Assembly: GCA_014529385.2 (NCBI GenBank)
Contig: CM043952.1
Location: 62,925,119 to 62,989,118 of the forward strand
DNA length: 64,000 nucleotides
Source of the DNA: Adiantum capillus-veneris
Taxonomy: Eukaryota > Streptophyta > Polypodiopsida > Polypodiales > Pteridaceae
Direction: 5' to 3'
Shown here: positions 35,222-47,045 of the stretch, one piece after another
Layout of the letters: each line of letters opens with the position of its first letter
Numbering within the stretch: position 1 is the stretch's first letter
The notes under the pieces: generated by a model
Told to the model about the DNA's origin: nothing
What the model saw: the letters and a program-made list of their open reading frames with translations, nothing else
The model's database searches: none
Position numbers and translations under genes: made by a program

Positions 35222-38200
35222 ATGGCTGGATCACAGGACACTGCTCTTTACAATATCAAGAAGCTGGATGGAACCAATTTCCCATTGTGGAAGAAGAAGA
35301 TTTGGCACGTGTTGGTACAAAAGAAGCATATAAAACCTATAAAGCTCAAGGGGATAAAACCAGAAGATATGGACGAAGATGAATGGAGCGAAATGGATGA
35401 ATTGGCACTTTCTACCATTATGATGACTTTGGCAGAAAGCGTTTACTTCAATGTAGCAGACGAGATGTCGGCTTATCAAGCATGGTTAAAGCTGAGTGAT
35501 CTTTATGAGAAGCAGGGTGCAGCTTCACAGGTATAATGGCTTAAGAAGCTTGTTGATTTGAAGATGAAATAAGGGACACCTATGTCCAATCATCTGAATG
35601 AATTCAACACAATCTACAGTCAGTTGTCAGCTCAAGGTGTCAAGTTTGATGAACCTGTTAGAGCTATGTTCCTGTTGATCACATTGCCGGAAAGTTGGGA
35701 CACTTTTCGCACAGCTTTGAGTAATTCTGCACCTCCAGATGGTTTGAACATAGCAGGTGTAGAAGGAAGTCTGCTTACGGAAGAAACCAATAGAAAGAAA
35801 ATGGACAAAGGCAAAGGAACAGCCTTAGTTGTCAGGGGAAGGACCAAAGAAAAGTACAAAGGTGGAAAGAGGAATCAATCTCGTAGCAATTCCTGCAGTG
35901 CTAAAGGCAAGAGTGACAACTTCATATTTCTCCAAACAAGGAGTGGTTTACCTCTTATGTGACCACTAAAGATCATGTTCGGCTAGGCAATGGGCAGACA
36001 TGTGAGATCTTAGGTGTTGGAGATGTTCAATTGAAGTTTCAGAATGGCTCTTCTTTCACGCTGAAGAATGTGAGACATGTTCCCGCAATTACAAAGAGCT
36101 TGATCAGCACAGGTTTACTTGATGATGCTGGCTACGTCACCACTTTTGGACAGAACATGTGGAAGATATCCAAGGGTTCTATGACAGTAGCACATGCAGT
36201 AAAGTCTGGAGGACTTTACATGATTTATGTATCAAATGTCTCTAAAAATGTAATCAATGTAACCGAGCAGCCGAATGTTTCTTTGTGGCATAGCCGGTTA
36301 GGACATATGTTCAAGAAGGGAATGGAAATCTTGTCTCGTTCTGGTTATTTGCGTGGCTTTTCATTTAATGATTTTGAATTCTGTGAACATTGTCTGTACG
36401 GTAAGCAAACACAGCAGCCACATAAGCATAGAAGCAGTAGAAGAGATACACAGTTGGCACTTGTTCAAAGTGATTTGTGTGGACCTATGCCTAACCTATC
36501 TCTAGGGGGAGCTTCTTACTTTATGACATTTATAGATTATTACTCGAGGAAAGTATGGGTTTACTTTCTCAAGCACAAGGATGAAGCGTTTAGTGTTTTC
36601 AAAACGTTTGTGACACTTGTGGAGAATCAGAGTGGCAAGAAGCTTAAATGCTTACGCACTGACAATAGTGGAGAGTATGTTTCAAAGGCCTTTCAGGACT
36701 TTTGTGAGTCAAAAGGTATAAAACGTGAACTTACGGCTCCTTACAATCCTCCTCAAAATGGTGTTGCTGAGAGGATGAATAGGACCATACAAGAGAAGTT
36801 CAGAAGTATGTTGTCTAATGCACAGCTGCCAAATGGGTTTTGGGCTGAAGCTGTATCAACAGCTGTTCATCTTGTAAATAGATCTCCTAGCAAGGTTTTG
36901 CAGAAGGATTCAGTGCCAGAGATGGTATGTTCAGGCAAGGTGCCCTCACATAAGCATCTCAGAGTCTTTGGCTGTGAGGCATATACTCACGTTGCACAGG
37001 AATTTAGGAACAAACTTGAGCCAAAGAGTAGAAAGTGCATCTTTCTAGGCTATGGTAATTCTGGTGAGATGGGGTACGGACTTTGGGATCCCGAATCCAG
37101 AAAGGTTGTCCGCAGCAATGATGTTCACTTTAATGAATCCAAATATCATTCTAAACTAGAGAGGGTTGAGGAGATTAGAAGAGTTGTCTTCCAAGAAGAT
37201 GGACCTGCATGTGCAAGACAAAATGTCAGGGCTCAAGAGGAGCAATGATCCTGAGCCACCTATTGTGCATAGATCTGGACGTGTCACGCGACCTCCTGAT
37301 AGGTTTGTTCCATCTATGACCTATGTCATGTTGACTGATTGCAATGAGCCTTCATGTTACAAGGAAGCAGTGCAAATGAAGGACTCCGGGAATTGGCAAT
37401 TGGCCATGCAGTCAGAGATGACAGCTCTGCATAAAAACAAGACATGGAAGCTAGTTAAATTACCACAGGGAAAAAAGGCTCTACCTTGTAAATGGGTTTA
37501 CAGGTATAAGATCACCGCTCATGATAGCCAGCCAAAGTACAAAGCAAGGCTTGTTGCCAAGGGCTTTAAGCAAGAACAAGGCATTGACTTTGATGAAGTC
37601 TCCGATGAGATTCCATATGCGTCTGAGGATGAATAGGACCATACAAGAGAAGTTCAGAAGTATGTTGTCTAATGCACAGCTGCCAAATGGGTTTTGGGCT
37701 GAAGCTGTATCAACAGCTGTTCATCTTGTAAATAGATCTCCTAGCAAGGTTTTGCAGAAGGATTCAGTGCCAGAGATGGTATGTTCAGGCAAGGTGCCCT
37801 CACATAAGCATCTCAGAGTCTTTGGCTGTGAGGCATATACTCACGTTGCACAGGAATTTAGGAACAAACTTGAGCCAAAGAGTAGAAAGTGCATCTTTCT
37901 AGGCTATGGTAATTCTGGTGAGATGGGGTACGGACTTTGGGATCCCGAATCCAGAAAGGTTGTCCGCAGCAATGATGTTCACTTTAATGAATCCAAATAT
38001 CATTCTAAACTAGAGAGGGTTGAGGAGATTAGAAGAGTTGTCTTCCAAGAAGATGGACCTGCATGTGCAAGACAAAATGTCAGGGCTCAAGAGGAGCAAT
38101 GATCCTGAGCCACCTATTGTGCATAGATCTGGACGTGTCACGCGACCTCCTGATAGGTTTGTTCCATCTATGACCTATGTCATGTTGACTGATTGCAATG

Positions 38201-39120
38201 AGCCTTCATGTTACAAGGAAGCAGTGCAAATGAAGGACTCCGGGAATTGGCAATTGGCCATGCAGTCAGAGATGACAGCTCTGCATAAAAACAAGACATG
38301 GAAGCTAGTTAAATTACCACAGGGAAAAAAGGCTCTACCTTGTAAATGGGTTTACAGGTATAAGATCACCGCTCATGATAGCCAGCCAAAGTACAAAGCA
38401 AGGCTTGTTGCCAAGGGCTTTAAGCAAGAACAAGGCATTGACTTTGATGAAGTCTCCGATGAGATTCCATATGCGTCTGCAGTGGGTAGTTTGATGTATG
38501 CAATGATTGCTACTCGCCCAGACATTGCATTTGCAGTGGGAGTAGTAAGTCGATACATGTCAAACCCAGGCAAGAAACATTGAGAGGCAGTGAAAGGAAT
38601 ATTGAGATACCTGAAAGCTACAAAGAGTATGCGTATATGCTATGGGAATCAGGAGCTAAGTGTAAAGGGTTTTACAGACTCAGATTATGCAGGTGACTTA
38701 GACAACCGAAGGTCTACGTCAGGGTATGTCTTTACATTGGCTGGTGGAGCAATATCATGGCGTTCTAGATTACAAGATTGTGTTACTCAGTCTACTACAG
38801 AGGCTGAATATGTTGCAGCATCAGAGGCATGCAAAGAATCAATTTGGCTTAATCGACTAGTAACAGATTTGGGAATCAAAGAAGAGATGCCAATGTTATA
38901 TTGTGATAGTCAAAGTGCTATACAATTGGCTCGCAATCCAGTTTATCACTCAAAGTCAAAGCATGTGGATGTGAAGTATCATTTCATCAGGGAAATGCTC
39001 GAGGATAAGCAACTTCAGCTTGTCAAAGTTCACACCACAGAAAATCCTGCTGATCTACTTACAAAAGGACTTCCCTCAGAGAGCTTTGCGCATTTTTGCA
39101 AGCAGTTAGGTGTAGGGTAG
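35222..39120 (+). pseudogene. gag-pol: broken Gag-Pol of copia B
   Basis: Compared with the intact protein of element A: a TAA follows AASQV (near 35534) and another stop replaces the E of KMKEG (near 35570). About 90 codons are missing at 35916, removing the zinc knuckle and the protease DSGA site. The integrase core (D, D, E with ENGVAER-type context changed to NGVAER) is kept in 35959-37248. A small deletion at 37246 shifts the frame. The RT core from FSPVVK to GEMDK (about 210 residues, including YVDD) is deleted, joining DFDEV to SDEIPYAS. An 854-bp segment is tandemly repeated. A TGA replaces the W of KKHWEA at 38581. RNase H (38590-39120) is open to the normal end. Confidence 0.93.
36772..38479 (+). 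repeat. 854-bp perfect-looking tandem duplication in B
   Basis: Copies lie at 36772-37625 and 37626-38479, starting AGGATGAATAGGACC and ending CATATGCGTCTG. I see no difference between them by eye. Each copy holds the integrase end, linker, RT start and the RT deletion junction, so the RT deletion came first. 854 is not a multiple of three, so the frame shifts. The breakpoints share only CTG(A). Confidence 0.92.
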
Positions 39121-39209
39121 TACATCACTTCTCTACATCTCTTGTATATTAGCTTGTATAGTACCTTCTCTCACACTTAAAGTACCACATTGGACTTTAA
39201 GTGGGAGGT

Positions 39210-39401
39210 TGTTGGGGTATAAAGCCCAATGTGGTCGCCCAGGTAAGTGGGCGGGCCGCCAGGTATGTACACATATTCTTTTGTAAAAACCTAATAAGAA
39301 CTCACTATGCTCTACACATTACAGTAGAGCGAGTTCACCATATCGTCGTGCTCTTCTTCTCGCACTCTCTCTCGCGTCGCACTTCTGCTCGTACTCCTTC
39401 A
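39210..39401 (+). repeat. 3' LTR of copia B
   Basis: 192 bp, preceded by the AAGTGGGAGGT purine tract and followed by the CTCCC duplication. Confidence 0.93.
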
Positions 39402-39406
39402 CTCCC

Positions 39407-39536
39407 AACCTCCCTTTATAGGTGGGCTCCTAGCCCCTTTCCCTAGACGGATCCCCTGTCCACACTGCCTAGTCCGGCCCTTGGCCGTAGTCCTTGCCTA
39501 GCCTAGTTCTTAGGGTACAGGACCCGTGTCCTGACA
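39407..39536 (-). repeat. right C0 LTR, part 2
   Basis: Remaining 130 bp of the LTR interrupted by copia B; it ends at the CAAAG target duplication (39537-39541). Confidence 0.88.
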
Positions 39537-39992
39537 CAAAGGGGACTCTATCAAATGGTTTTATAAAATGTATGCTCATGATTAGTGGATAGTGTGAAGT
39601 GTTAGCCAGGTATTTTGAATACCATAAATTCCTCGTGGAAGCCCGCATGAGGGTGGCCATTGTTCTTATCCAACAAAAGTATCCTTGGTACAAAGAGGGC
39701 ATGGCCATATTTTTGTAGGAAGAGTATTATCATATGAGGTCAATGAGTAATAATATCTACATGTTTAAATATGTAAAATGCCTTAAACTACCCATGGAAA
39801 CCCACATGAGGTGATCATTTGTTTGTTGAAATCAAACCCTTGATACAAAGGAGTCTGCTAATTTTTTTGAGTCAAGGTGCGAAAGAAATTGGGGTTTAAG
39901 TAAGTTTCTTATGATTGTGTGTATATATGGATAAAAAGTTATCTAGAAGAGGCAAAGATTGATATTGCACCTTCATCATGTGCTTATGAAGA
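39537..39992. repeat. degenerate direct repeats around the C0 site
   Basis: Blocks of the form 'TGGAAGCCC-x-CATGAGGGTGGCCA ... CCTTGGTACAAAG' occur near 39,630 and 39,800. The pre-insertion flank 18,490-18,565 is a third version (AAGCCCAAAACAGGGTGG ... CCCTTGTACAAAG). No coding content is seen. Confidence 0.5.
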
Positions 39993-41431
39993 TGTCATAA
40001 TAATCAATATCTAATTCTCCTAAATGATTTTCTCATATTAAACTGATCATTTAATGTGGGGAAGTGCCAGGGGAGAAAAAGCTAGAATATTGGTTAAGCT
40101 AGCAGACCGGCCACAGTAGGGATCCAAAGGAGGGAAAATAGCGATCCAAAGGGGGGGGCATCTGCAAAAGAGCCATGTGCAACAATGGGCTAAAAAGACC
40201 CTAAGGTTCAGCCCATTAAGACTTCCAAAATGCTAACGTTCCAAAATTCAAAGGTTGTGTCCAAAGGTCAACCCTAGGGGAAATTGGATGCTTTGTGTGT
40301 AACTAAAATGTCTTTGCATATCCCTACATGGGAGGGGGTGAGCCCTTCTTCTAGGGGATGAGAGAGAAAGTCACACACACACACAGGCTCCCTTTACACA
40401 AAGGGAGTTAGGGACACATGTCAGCTCCCTAGCCCAAATGCCCACAAGGTGTGCCCAATTCCTATTGGATGGCCTTGGAGGTGGACCAATGAGAATTAGG
40501 CTAGAGTAAATCTAGTTTAATTAATTTAAAAACACTTAATAAAAGAACCAATGAGAATTAAGTCTCCTAGAAGACTATTGGACAGTCTCCCAAGGGGTCC
40601 AATGAGCATTCAGGAGCCCAATGGCTTGCCTGATTCCTATTGGCCAGGAGGCAAAAGGGTCCAATGAGAGATTAGTTTAATTATTAAATTACCTAAAGCT
40701 CTCACAAAAGGGGAAAGGGGGACACATGTCAGAAGGCTATCACTTATGCTGCTTAATAGCCATTGGCTTGACTTGGGGAGGTCCAATCGGAAGCGTGCAA
40801 GAGTAAATAGCAAGAAGGCTCGCCCAAGAGAGAGAGGGGGATGATTTTTGCCAGTCATTATCACACACACACTCACACAATCTCATGTGTGAAGAAAGAG
40901 AAGACTATCTCTTCCCAAGCTTTAATGGAGAGCTCATCACCTACTCCAAGCTTGTGAGATAGAAGCCTACATCGACACACTCTTGGCTTGTGGATGCAAA
41001 TCCAACCAAGAGACAAGCTTCAATGCATGCTCATCTCCTCTACCAAGATAATTACTAAGCTAAAGCTATGCTAATATGAGTGATTATGTGAGGAGATGTA
41101 CATCTTTCTCGTAAGATACTCCTTCTTCCTCTCAATCTACTCTCATACCCTGCTAGCTCTCACCATCTTCAAAGGTTTGTGAGGTCTTGGGTCTGAGAAC
41201 GGGGATAAATAAAGTTGTGTTTGCTAATTGTTTTGCTTAGTGCATGAAGCTTTCATATTCATTGCACTAGCTGGTCTTGAAGGAACACAAAGAATTGTAT
41301 TGTACAATGTCTCTCTTGATGGGAGAAACCATAATACAAAGCCTTTTGGAGGGGGGACCGGCTCCATACAAATCCGGTCCTCAACTGTTGTCAATAGCTT
41401 AATTTCTCTCTCTTTTGAAAGTATTGTTGAT
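39993..41431 (+). repeat. 5' LTR of E, 3'-truncated
   Basis: It starts TGTCATAATAATCAATATC like the 3' LTR at 45850. It ends abruptly at GTATTGTTGAT, after which gag sequence follows; the intact LTR end is seen at 46202-46348 and 56937-57083. A CA tract lies near 40374 and another near 40860. Confidence 0.8.
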
Positions 41432-41433
41432 AC

Positions 41434-42471
41434 CTTACCTATGATGGTACCTTTGGTGCTACGGACAAAGTATTGTCCTTTATCCAGCAATTCAATGTGG
41501 CTTTTGGAGATGAGGGCTTCACGGAGTCCTCTAAGCTACGCCATGTAGCTATGCACTTTCAAATGTCCGCCAGGCAATGGTGGTCTAGCCTAAGAGCCAA
41601 CGGTGAAGCCCCACGAACATGGAAAGATTTAAGAGCTTCCATTATGAAGCAGTTTTTGGCCACCGATGCCAAAGACAAAGTACTCACCGAATGGCGAAGC
41701 TTAAAGCTCTCTCCCTATGAATCCATCCACAAATATGTAGACAAGTTTTGGGACCTACAACTCAAAGCCACTGTCTTCAAAAAGTTGGATTTTGGAGAGC
41801 AAAAGCAACAATTTTGTGCGGGCTTAACCGAAGAAATGGCGGAGTATGTCAACTCCCAAAGGCCATGTACCATATCGGCGGTAATACACCATACTATGGT
41901 GGCCTCTCGAATCAATTTCCAAACAGGGGCTAAAAGAAATAATAAGCCCACGGAAAACAAGGGTTCCAATGAGCCTAAGGGGAAGGACAATGTCCAAAAG
42001 TCTCCTAAGGGCAACTCCAACAAAGCTAAAGAGAAGGGAGTTTACAAAAGTAAGAACAAACTCTCTCCTGAAGAGCTTGAGCGTTGTCGCAAGGATAACC
42101 GGTGTTTCAAGTGCGGCGAACAAGGGCATGCGTACCGCGCTTGTCCCCAAAAGAACAACCTTCAATATCCTCCTAGAGCTTCCTTGGTTGAAATCCAAGA
42201 GGAGGAGACTTACCAAACTCACCACAAAGGATCTCCTCTATGCCATGCTTGGAGAAAGGTAAGAGAACATGATGCTTTTATTCTCTTTGACCCTGGTTCT
42301 ACTCACAATTTTATATCTATAGAGTTGGCCACCAAGCTAGGCATACAATCCTACGAGATGGGAGATGTCCTACCCGCAGACAGTGCCTTCAAGGGGCAAG
42401 AAGCTTCAGTCACTCCGTTAATCGGGAAATTGAGGACTTCTTTATCTCTCCTCTCAAACATGAGGATGTAA
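41434..42471 (+). pseudogene. gag: Gag and protease start of chromovirus E
   Basis: The Gag core is open from DGTFGATDKV-LSFIQQF onward with no ATG; the true N-terminus was lost in the LTR/gag deletion (compare 57501-58211). QMSARQWWSSL and the ESIHKYVDKFWDL block match plant gypsy Gag. The zinc knuckle CFKCGEQGHAYRAC (CX2CX4HX4C) is intact at about 42103-42144. The frame enters the protease at FDPGSTHNFIS, with P where S is more usual in D-S-G. It is shifted near 42440, after which the protease continues as ILGAPWFDRL in the pol frame. Confidence 0.88.
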
Positions 42472-45400
42472 TCCTAGGGGCACCATGGTTTGACCGCCTG
42501 GCTGCCGATGTTAAATTTCCTGAAAGGAGAATCTCCTTTAAGTTCAGGGAAAAATACATGTATTTAGATGCTAAGGAAATGGGTAACACTATCCCCATTC
42601 TACATACACCAGCTTTCAACAAGTCAATAAAGAGCTCTATTTCCGTGTACATGATTTTTGTTAAAGATTCTCAAAATGAACCTAATGCTTTAACAAAAGA
42701 AAATAAAAGTAACCAAAAGGAATTAGAGTTATCCAATTTTCTCAAGGGGTTTCAAGATGTTTTTATTGACGACATCCCTTGTGAGCTACCTCCTAAACGA
42801 GGTAATGATGACCATGCAATTGAACTTCTTCCAGGAAGTTCACCGCCTAACAAACCTCCTTATAGAGTTTCTCAAGCTCAACAAGAGGAGATTATGCGGC
42901 AAGTGCATGAGTTAGTTGAGAAGGGCATGATTAGGCCTAGCTCATCTCCATTTTGCTCACCTGTGCTATTAGTGCAAAAGAAAGACGGCACATATCGTAT
43001 GTGTGTCGACTATAGAGCACTAAATAGGATCACTATCAAGAATAGGTTTCCCGTTCCACGGGTAGAAGACCTATTTGATAAGCTAAAAGGATCGACCTAC
43101 TTCAGTAGGATTGACCTAAAAAGTGGCTATCATCAGATAAGGATAGTTGATCAAGACATTGTAAAGACCGCATTTCGCACCACATTTGGTCTTTACGAAT
43201 ACACTGTCATGCCTTTTGGCTTGACCAATGCACCATCCACATTCAACCGCTTGATGGAGAAGCTGTTTCGGCCTGATCGAACCTTCACTGGAGTGTTCTT
43301 TGATGATATTATCATCTACTCTAATTCATTAAACGAACACAAGCAACACCTCCAGGTAATATTTCAAGTTTTGAGAGAGAATAAACTTTATGTTAATCGA
43401 AAGAAAAGTGATTTTTTCTTGCAAGAGATTCAGTATTTAGGTCACATTATCTCTCAAGATGGCATCCAAATGGATCCATCAAAGTTAGAGGTAATAAAAG
43501 GATGGCCTAAACCAAGGAATCTTCATGAACTAAGAAGCTTTATAGGTATGTGTGCATACTATAGACGCTTCATAGAAAAGTTCTCACAAATTGCGGGACC
43601 ATTACATGACCTAACAAAGAAAAGCGTTAGGTACACATGGTCTGCTAAGGAGAACAATGCTTTCAAAAAGCTTAAAGAAAAGCTTATCTCTCAACTTGTG
43701 CTTACACTACCGAATCTCTCAAAACCATTTGAGGTCCAATGTGATGCTTGTGGTGATTGCCTTGGAGCTGTTTTACTCCAAGAAGGGCATGCCATAGGCT
43801 ATGAGAGTCGAAGGCTCGACCCTGTTGAGCAAGCTCTAGACATATACGAAAAGGAACTCCTTGTAGTTCTACATGCCTTAGACTCATGGAAGCACTATTT
43901 GTTGGGGACTCCTTTCATTCTGCGAACGGATCACCAAAGTCTTAAGTACCTTATGAAGCAGACCAAGCTCTCCAACAAACAAATGAGGTGGGCAAATTTC
44001 CTTTCGCAATTTCATTTTCATATTGCTCACATTGCTGGCAAGCATAATCAAGTAGCTGATGCACTCTCAAGACGACCGATAGTGAATGCGGTTTCCATAG
44101 CCACTCACAATGATCTATCTTCAATGATACATGAGTACGCTATTGATCCCGATTATAGAGATGTGATTTCAGCCCTTGCATTAGGGAAGAAAGAAGAACC
44201 ATTTACTTTACAAGATGGTTATCTTCTCTATGGCAATAGACTATGTGTTACTAACCCACTACGTGAGACAGTAATGGAATCTCATGATCCACCTTATGCA
44301 GGGCATAGGGGGATTCAGTCTACCTTAAAGGGAATTGAAACATATTTCTATTGGCTTACCATGAAAGTAAACATACAAGAGTATGTTTCTAAACATGTGG
44401 TATGCCAAAAGACAAAATTTGATAGAGGGAAGCAACTTGGATTGCTTCAACCCTTGCCAATCCCTAATTCACCATGGGAGAGCATATCCATGGATTTTAT
44501 CTTTGGATTGCCTAAGTCTATCCATGGGAATACGGGAATATGGATGATAGTAGACACGTTCAGTAAACAAGCTCATTTTATACCTGTCAAAAAGACTATG
44601 AAAGCCCATCAAATGGCAACCCTCTTCATTTCACAAATTTTCAAGTACCATGGCTTGCCAATGTCCATAGTGTCGGATAGAGATCCTAGAATGACCAGTA
44701 ATTTCTTGAAGGGTCTCTTTGATAATTTAGGAACAAGGCTAAACTTCTCTTCGGCCTATCATCCACAAACGGATGGCCAAAGTGAAATAGCTAACCTAAC
44801 AATTCTCGATTTACTAAAAGCCTATGTAATGGAAGTAGATCAAAGATCCCAATGGGAGAATTACTTACCCTTAGTGGAGTATTCTTACAATAACACTGTA
44901 CATACTTCCACGGGAAAAGCACCTTTCGAGGTAATTGAGGGAAGAGCAAAAAGTCCCTTGCTACTTAAGGTACATGGGAAGATCTTCACAGCAAAGGCAA
45001 AAGGCTGCTGCTAACAAGCACAGAAGAGCCCAAGCCTTTAAAGAAAACGATTGGGTCTTGTTAAAGTTTCCCAAGGCTCGATTAAGGCACACGATGGGCA
45101 GGAATCCTACGGGCCACCAAAAGTAGCAAAAAGGTACTATGGTCCCTTCCAGATTCTTAGTCCAATCAATGAGATGGCCTATCAACTCAAGTTGCCCAAT
45201 CATTGGCTCATACACAATGCTTTCCATGTGAGCCTATTAAAGCCTTACAAAGGAGAGCCACCTCAAGAACCAACTATTGAAGACCCACCGGAGATCGAGG
45301 ACCAAGAGGAGGTGTAACAGCCCGAGTCCATTCTCCGACATGAAGACAAGGTATTAAGAGGCGGTAAGACTATTCGACGATATCTTATTAAGTTTAAGAA

Positions 45401-45491
45401 TTATCCTTTTGAAGATGCTAGATGGATGCAAGGCATACAATTAAAGGATAACCTAAACCTTGTCAATGCTTACAATGCTTCCCAAGAGTAA
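42444..45491 (+). pseudogene. pol: Pol of chromovirus E with chromodomain
   Basis: Frame 42558-45014 (818 codons) runs from the protease end through RT, RNase H and most of integrase. RT has MCVDYRALN and the active site FFDDIIIYS, with F-F-D-D where V-D-D is usual. RNase H has DACGDCLGAVLL and DHQSLKYL. Integrase has HDPPYAGHRG and KHVVCQKTK, where one zinc-binding Cys is His, then MDFIFG, SDRDPR and GQSEIANL for the catalytic triad. A frameshift near 44975 moves to AANKHRRAQAFKENDWVLL, and a second near 45110 to the segment ending LIHNAFHVSLLKPY. After a TAA at 45315 the frame continues into a chromodomain (PESILRHEDKVLRGGKTIR, then YLIKFKNYPFEDARW), ending 45491. It cannot yield a full polyprotein. 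Confidence 0.93.
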
Positions 45492-45849
45492 GCAAATGTA
45501 CAAAATGTTAAAAATGAACAAAGTTTTCTTTCTCTTATAAGACTCGGTTTTTCTTTATTGTGCACAAAAATGAAGTAGTATGCATGCTTAGATCAATTTT
45601 GCAGAGATGACGTCTCCCAAACACCAAGTACAGCTTGTCACTCTACTATGGAAGCCTGATAGGACTAATGTGCAGACATGCTTGCGGCAGCCTCAGGCTC
45701 TCAAGCGCCAAATGGACTAGTCATCCATTGTGGAATGATGTCGTAGGGGAACATAGGGATCCTCTACCCGCTCAGAAGAGGACTCATGAATATGCTTTAT
45801 CTTCTCTATACCATAGTCGAGGACGACTATGATTTCAAAAGAGAGGTAA

Positions 45850-46348
45850 TGCCATAATAATCAATATCTAATTCTCCTAAATGATTTTTATGAGACTCCT
45901 TCTCAATCTACTCTCATACCCTGCTAGCTCTCACCATCTTCGAAGGTGTGTGAGGTCTTGGGTCTGAGAACGGGGATAAATAAAGTTGTGTTTGCTAAGT
46001 GTTTTGCTTAGTGCATGAAGCTTTCATCTTCATTGCACTAGCTAGTCTTGAAGGAACACAAAGAATTGTATTGTACAATGTCTCTCTTGATGGGAGAAAC
46101 CATAATACAAAGCCTTTTGGAGGGGGGACCGGCTCCATGCAAATCCGGTCCTCAACTGTTGTCAATAGCTTAATTTCTCTCTCTTTTGAAAGTATTGTTG
46201 ATGCTATCTAACTAGGTGTTAAGCTTTTAGTTGCTCTCTCCACCCAAGCACTCTTGTAATTCTCATTAGGAATCTATTCTAATGAAATGCCCACTATGTT
46301 CATGCTAATTTCCGCTACACATAAGTTTTTAGACCATTAAATGTTACA
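45850..46348 (+). repeat. 3' LTR of E, internally deleted
   Basis: It matches the start of the 5' LTR to about 40032, then jumps to about 41112. Its end (ATGTTACA) is followed by a primer-binding site (46350-46361), so it also serves as 5' LTR of the next partial copy. Confidence 0.83.
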
Positions 46349-47045
46349 TTGGTATCAGAGCACAAGGTTTCTCTTTTCTTGCTATCATCAGATAAGGATA
46401 GTTGATCAAGACATTGTAAAGACCGCATTTCGCACCACATTTGGTCTTTACGAATACATTGTCATGCCTTTTGGCTTGACCAATGCACCAGCCACATTCA
46501 ACCGCTTGATGGAGAAGCTGTTTCGGCCTGATCGAACATTCACTGGAGTGTTCTTTGATGATATTATCATCTACTCTAATTCATTAGACGAACATAAGCA
46601 ACACCTCCAAGTAATATTTCAAGTTTTGAGAGAGAATAAACTTTATGTTAATCGAAAGAAAAGTGATTTTTTCTTGCAAGAGATTCAATATTTAGGTCAC
46701 ATTATCTCTCAAGATGGCATCCAAATGGATCCATCAAAGTTAGAGGTAATAAAAGGATGGCCTAAACCAAGGAATCTTCATGAACTAAGAAGCTTTATAG
46801 GTATGTGTGCATACTATAGACGCTTCATAGAAAAGTTCTCACAAATTGTGGGACCATTACATGACCTAACAAAGAAAAGTGTTAGGTACACATGGTTTGC
46901 TAAGGAGAACAATGCTTTCAAAAAGCTTAAAGAAAGGCTTATCTCTCAACCTGTGCTTACACTACCGGATCTCTCAAAACCATTTGAGGTCCAATGTGAT
47001 GCTTGTGGTGATTGCCTTGGAGTTGTTTTACTCCAAGAAGGGCAT
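46349..47045 (+). pseudogene. pol: second E copy: leader joined to RT/RNase H
   Basis: After the primer site and about 30 bp of leader (to TTCTTGCT) the sequence jumps into RT at 46381. From there to 47045 it is nearly identical to 43126-43790 (FFDDIIIYS, ELRSFIGMCAYYRRF, DACGDCLGVVLL). The junction shares GCTAT with both parents, suggesting a microhomology deletion. It breaks off at GGGCAT where element F begins; the parent continues GCCATAGGC. Confidence 0.9.

Larger units (their letters stand above)
33986..39401 (+). mobile_element. Ty1/copia element B, defective
   Basis: 192-bp LTRs lie at 33986-34177 and 39210-39401, with target duplication CTCCC at 33981-33985 and 39402-39406. The initiator-Met primer site is at 34180-34191 and the polypurine tract at 39197-39209. 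It is closely related to element A, but its Gag-Pol is broken by stops, two large deletions and a tandem duplication. It could move only if another element supplied the enzymes. Confidence 0.95.
18566..39536 (-). mobile_element. LTR element C0 enclosing inverted copies of itself
   Basis: Minus-orientation 172-bp LTRs lie at 18566-18737 and at 33944-33985 plus 39407-39536 (split by copia B). The outer flanks are CAAAG at 18561-18565 and CAAAG at 39537-39541. Joining the outer flanks rebuilds a CCTTG-TACAAAG-GGG context like nearby repeats, which supports a single insertion. The C0 interior in minus sense is only 18738-19772: a 5' part, an internal deletion, then the 3' end with its purine tract. 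The rest, 19773-33936, is plus-strand sequence of the same family. At the right end only ATACCAG of the primer site remains. No gag or pol is readable. Confidence 0.75.
39993..46348 (+). mobile_element. Ty3/gypsy chromovirus E, damaged
   Basis: The 5' LTR (39993-41431) is cut at its 3' end, so its last ~147 bp, the primer site and the start of gag are missing. The interior carries gag, protease, RT, RNase H, integrase and a chromodomain. The 3' LTR (45850-46348) has lost about 1.08 kb internally. The polypurine tract is CAAAAGAGAGGTAA (to 45849). A chromodomain at the end of integrase marks the chromovirus branch; the clade needs a tree. Confidence 0.88.
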
